A stretch of DNA of 64,000 nt, taken from Acidobacteriota bacterium. GTDB lineage: Bacteria; Acidobacteriota; Blastocatellia; RBC074. Every line of letters starts with the position of its first letter. Positions within the stretch are counted from its first letter, which is position 1. The DNA is taken from assembly GCA_016715865.1 (NCBI GenBank), contig JADJXM010000002.1:186001-250000 (forward strand), read 5' to 3'. The translations under genes were made by a program, and so were the position numbers. Below the pieces are notes generated by a model. It ran no database searches and had not been told where the DNA came from. It saw only the letters and a list, made by a program, of their open reading frames with translations. Shown here piece after piece: positions 61,182 through 64,000 of this stretch.

Positions 61182-62011
61182 ATGACCAAGCGACTTGTGC
61201 TCATAACCATATTCGGACTGTTCATCCTGATCTATGCTGCTTCTCTGACTGTCTGACTGGCCTGTCTCTGTTCACCGGACAGGCACAAGGGCAGAAGGAT
61301 ATTGCCGCATTCAGGGAAAACCAGTGCGTTAACTGTCATTCGGGCCTGACAGAGCCGGTCTATCAGGTCAACCGTTACCTGGAATGGCATTTTTCAAAAC
61401 ATCATGACAAAGGGGTGAGCTGCGACAAGTGCCATGGTGGAGACCCGGCTGCGCGCAACAAAAATGCCGCTCACAAAGGAGTTCTTAAATCTTCAGATCG
61501 GAATAGCAGACTCTTCACCTGGAATCAGCCCGATACATGCAGAAGCTGCCATCAGGGGGTGACGAACGCTTTCACTCAAAGTAACCACTACATTAAACTG
61601 AAGGGAGCCGGCCTCGGGCCTTCATGCAATACCTGTCATATTCATATGGCATCCAAGGTGCTCTATTCGCCTGATGAGGTCTCATCGCACTGCGCGAACT
61701 GCCATAACACCGTCAACGGGTTGCTCATGCCGCGTCCCGACATCCCTGAAACGGCGAAAGAGAACGTCATGGCTTTTCAACGTGTGGATTTCGTTACTGA
61801 ATGGTCCGGGTTGCTGCTGGCCGAAGCCCAGCGCAGAGGCCTCAACGTCCTGGAAGAAAACAGGAGCCTTGACGAATCGAAGGCGCTGCTGACTTCGGCC
61901 AAGATTCAATGGCATACTTTCTATATGCAAAATGTCAGAAAACAGGCGGATGACGCATTTTTGAAGGCAGTCAAGGCGCGCGACTCCCTGCGTCGAAAGC
62001 TGTCAAGATGA
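61182..62011 (+). CDS. Pentaheme c-type cytochrome, frameshift in the signal peptide
   Basis: ATG 61182 follows CGGAGGGG and encodes M-T-K-R-L-V-L-I-T-I-F-G-L-F-I-L-I-Y-A-A, a good signal peptide, but this frame stops at 61254-61256. The cytochrome body (frame offset by 2, continuous to 62011) has five CXXCH heme sites: CVNCH, CDKCH, CRSCH, CNTCH and CANCH, then a charged helical tail. Inserting one base near 61250-61253, or removing one copy of the CTGACTGT/CTGACTGG direct repeat, joins the frames and gives a signal ending near T-G-Q-A-Q-G. The body frame also extends back to 61139 but has no export signal there. Likely a periplasmic electron carrier. Confidence 0.82.
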
Positions 62012-62048
62012 GCAAGCACCGGTCGAATCACCGCGATTGAAAATTCCG

Positions 62049-62432
62049 ATGATGGCGTTGTCTTCACATATCTTCTCCCCATCGATGACCAGGGCCCTGC
62101 GATGGATTGCCAGATTTCTCGGCACGACGCTGGTGCTGCTGGTCATCGCTTTCTGGTTGAGCGAAAGCCGTTTTATCGCCCTTCGCGTCAGCTTCTCTGA
62201 TACGCTCCAGCTGGTCTGCATCATCATCACATTCATTGGATTTCTCATTGCCTGGCGGCACGAGATGGTCGGCGGGCTGGCCATGCTGCTGGGGATGGGC
62301 CTCTTCTACCTGCTTGAATGGAGACAGCGCTCGGCCCTGCCCGTCGGACTGCTCTACAAGCTGGCGATCGTGGTCGGGTTGCTGTTCCTGATCATCTGGT
62401 TGCACGAGAAAGCGACCAGCCGCAGGCTGTGA
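62049..62432 (+). CDS. Small polytopic membrane protein of unknown function
   Basis: About 128 residues from ATG 62049 (a TTG at 62037 is in frame). Four hydrophobic helices: about 20-38, 50-65, 72-88 and 100-120. The loops are short, with R-H-E after the second and E-W-R-Q-R-S after the third. No family recognised. It follows the cytochrome by 37 bp in the same direction and may belong to that module. Confidence 0.65.
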   Translation: MMALSSHIFSPSMTRALRWIARFLGTTLVLLVIAFWLSESRFIALRVSFSDTLQLVCIIITFIGFLIAWRHEMVGGLAMLLGMGLFYLLEWRQRSALPVGLLYKLAIVVGLLFLIIWLHEKATSRRL

Positions 62433-62567
62433 AGTTTCCAGTGTAAGAAGTTTCCAGTTTCCAGTCGTCTGCAACAGTTTCGCAAATAGTTATAATCGCA
62501 AGCTGTTCGCCAGGCAGGAAACTGCTGTTGTCAAGACAACTGGAAACTTCTACACCGGAAACTTCTG
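62431..62567. repeat. Inverted GGAAACT heptamer repeat
   Basis: The left arm 62431-62466 (GAAGTTTCC, GTGTA, GAAGTTTCCAGTTTCCAG) is complemented by 62538-62567. Between them a segment TCTGCAACAGTTTCGCAAAT is nearly the same as one at 59735-59755. Same family as 24957-25110. Confidence 0.82.
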
Positions 62568-62576
62568 AAAATAATA

Positions 62577-62609
62577 AGGGCGCAAACCATGCTGGGTTGT
62601 TTGCGCCCT
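62577..62609 (-). terminator. Rho-independent terminator of the sigma-54 regulator
   Basis: The arms 62577-62587 and 62599-62609 (AGGGCGCAAAC and its exact complement) form an 11-bp stem. Read on the minus strand it is followed by TTATTATTTT, a U-rich tail, so it ends the transcript of the response regulator whose stop is at 62798. Confidence 0.8.
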
Positions 62610-62797
62610 GTCAGTAACGTAAAGCCGTTACCGTCTCTGGAGTTACTGAATACACAGCAACATCCGTGCCGCAGCGGGATCATACTGAAATACCTTAAGA
62701 ATCAGCCTTAACCAGCGGTTTTCTCCGATAATTCGTATCCTGAACTGGGACAACATGTCTCATCCGAGAGGCAGGATGTTACAACAGGAATGAAAGA
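62610..62797. other. 3' untranslated stretch of the sigma-54 regulator
   Basis: With the upstream repeat and terminator this completes a 365-bp gap without genes. It contains short hairpin potential (GTAACG ... CGTTAC near 62613-62632) and no ORF with coding character. Confidence 0.4.
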
Positions 62798-64000
62798 CTA
62801 TAGATCGAAGTTCGGGTCTTCGGCGCGATATTCATCGAGTTTGCGGTGTAGTGTGCGGCGATCGAACCCGAGAATTTCGGCAGCGCGCGATTTGTTGCCC
62901 TTTGTAATTCGCATGGTTTCAATTATGTATTCGCGTTCGAGGTCGCGCAGGGTGAGACGCTCGCTTTTGGCCCGTGCGAGGATGGCTGTGGTCTGTCCGC
63001 CGGTACGAACGCGTTCGGGAAGATCCTCGGGGTTGATCGTCGAGCCTTCAGCGAGGGCGACGGCACGCTCGATTGCATTTTCCAGTTCACGAGCGTTGCC
63101 GGGCCAGGAATAGGCTGTCAGGATGGCCAGCGTTTCAGGCGTCACCGTCACGATGGGTGCATCATTGCGCAATGCGAGCTTGCTCAGAAAGTGCTCAACC
63201 AGCAGCGGGATATCGAACGGACGTTCTCGAAGGGGTGGAATGTGCAGGTGAATGACATTCAGCCGCCAATAGAGATCTTCGCGAAACCTGCCTTCGCTCA
63301 CCTCTTTTTCAAGGTCGCGGTTAGTGGCTGCGATGATTCGAAGATCGATGGGCTTCTCTTTGTCTGCTCCGACTCGCCGGACGGTCCCTTCCTGCAGAAC
63401 GCGCAGCAGTTTCGGCTGCAGGGGCAGAGGCAGTTCACCGATCTCGTCTAGGAAAAGCGTGCCGCCATCGGCGGATTCAAAGAGGCCCGCGCGCGATTGT
63501 TTTGCACCGGTGAATGCCTGTCCGGTATGGCCGAATAGTTCGGATTCGATGAGATCGGCGGGAATCGCGGCACAGTTGACGGGGACGAATCCGCCGGGTC
63601 TGCCAGACATGTCATGAATTGATCGGGCGACAAGCTCTTTGCCCGTGCCAGATTCACCCGTCACGAGCACAGTACTGATGCCACGCGCCGAACGTCTGAT
63701 CAGCTTGAAGAGCTCCTGCATTGGACGCGACGCGCCGACGATCCTGGCCGGCGTCGACGGGCTTTCGCGTCGCAGCCGCGACTGTTCGCGATACGGTGCG
63801 CTCTCGACCAGAGCCTTTTCGACGGTCTTCAGCAGCTCATCGGAATCGAACGGCTTGGTCAGATACTGAAACGCGCCGGCCTTGACCATCTCGACCGCCT
63901 GTTCCACAGATCCGAATGCCGTGATGACGATAACAGGTGCTTCAGAACGCTTTTCGCGCATTACTGAAAGAATCCTGTCACCTGTTACTCCCGGCATCCT
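62798..64000 (-). CDS. Sigma-54-dependent response regulator, NtrC family (5' end beyond window)
   Basis: At least 400 residues; the receiver's phospho-Asp lies just outside the window, and the visible part begins within it at MPGVTGD, followed by I-V-I-T-A-F-G and the K of Y-L-T-K-P-F. The AAA+ domain has GESGTGKE (Walker A), a sigma-54 loop reading QAFTGA where the consensus is GAFTGA, G-G-T-L-F-L-D-E-I (Walker B) and the W-P-G-N-A-R-E-L-E-N motif. The Fis-type HTH is at the C-terminus (N-K-S-R-A-A-E-I-L-G-F). A sensor kinase gene probably lies beyond the edge. Terminator at 62577-62609. Confidence 0.95.
   Translation of the reverse strand, partial: RMPGVTGDRILSVMREKRSEAPVIVITAFGSVEQAVEMVKAGAFQYLTKPFDSDELLKTVEKALVESAPYREQSRLRRESPSTPARIVGASRPMQELFKLIRRSARGISTVLVTGESGTGKELVARSIHDMSGRPGGFVPVNCAAIPADLIESELFGHTGQAFTGAKQSRAGLFESADGGTLFLDEIGELPLPLQPKLLRVLQEGTVRRVGADKEKPIDLRIIAATNRDLEKEVSEGRFREDLYWRLNVIHLHIPPLRERPFDIPLLVEHFLSKLALRNDAPIVTVTPETLAILTAYSWPGNARELENAIERAVALAEGSTINPEDLPERVRTGGQTTAILARAKSERLTLRDLEREYIIETMRITKGNKSRAAEILGFDRRTLHRKLDEYRAEDPNFDL

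Overview
The window looks like a chromosomal segment of a Gram-negative-type heterotroph, most plausibly Acidobacteriota (Blastocatellia-like). This is inferred from an Oar-like outer-membrane receptor, a Ser/Thr kinase fused to a TolB-type propeller, a hopanoid side-chain module (HpnI/HpnK), FN3/propeller surface proteins, secreted hypotheticals and many short intergenic palindromes. No rRNA, tRNA, CRISPR array, phage or IS element was seen, so the taxonomy is an inference from gene content only.

Layout. 1-5553: two FN3/beta-propeller surface proteins on the minus strand flank a plus-strand EVE-domain gene and endonuclease III. 5631-17926: an exopolysaccharide/glycan locus with an IMPase-family phosphatase, four GT2-type enzymes (one fused to a methyltransferase), three polytopic GT39-like proteins, a DUF2304 protein and a CDP-paratose-epimerase-like SDR. 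18040-23040: a SET-domain protein converges on a minus-strand operon of PspA/Vipp1, a membrane-anchored coiled-coil protein, a TonB-C-domain protein and a Ycf46-like AAA+ ATPase. I consider this the most interesting system in the window. 23531-32211: a secreted unknown, HemA with a CcsA/HemX-type protein, proline dehydrogenase, a CusF-SCO copper protein, and the hopanoid module. 32308-47622: carbon metabolism, with RidA, AtuA, an acyl-CoA synthetase, AhpD-like, Gfo/Idh/MocA, an Oar-like receptor, a PLP decarboxylase, a biotin-dependent acyl-CoA carboxylase (beta and alpha) and an acyl-CoA dehydrogenase. 47635-62432: a degenerate kinase-propeller protein, DinB, MATE, a D-aminoacylase-like amidohydrolase, a zinc-finger-SpoIIE phosphatase, DCC, a GNAT/ADP-forming acyl-CoA synthetase fusion, LOG, tandem Usp, a pentaheme cytochrome and a small membrane protein. 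62798-64000: a sigma-54 response regulator cut by the window edge.

Two features cut across the map. First, many intergenic gaps carry inverted repeats, including three families built on heptamers (AGTAGAA, AGTTGAA, GGAAACT) that fill five successive gaps between 32.2 and 42.7 kb and recur at 25 and 62 kb. These repeats create false N-terminal extensions in naive ORF calls and supply the stop codons of two genes. Second, three reading frames are broken by small indels: proline dehydrogenase/SCO at 28334-28338, acyl-CoA synthetase at about 35230, and the cytochrome signal peptide at about 61250. The first is corrected for both convergent genes by one added G, so base-level errors in the source assembly are likely, although true mutation is not excluded.

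Several starts were moved from the longest ORF on the basis of Shine-Dalgarno sites or family alignment; these are noted entry by entry.
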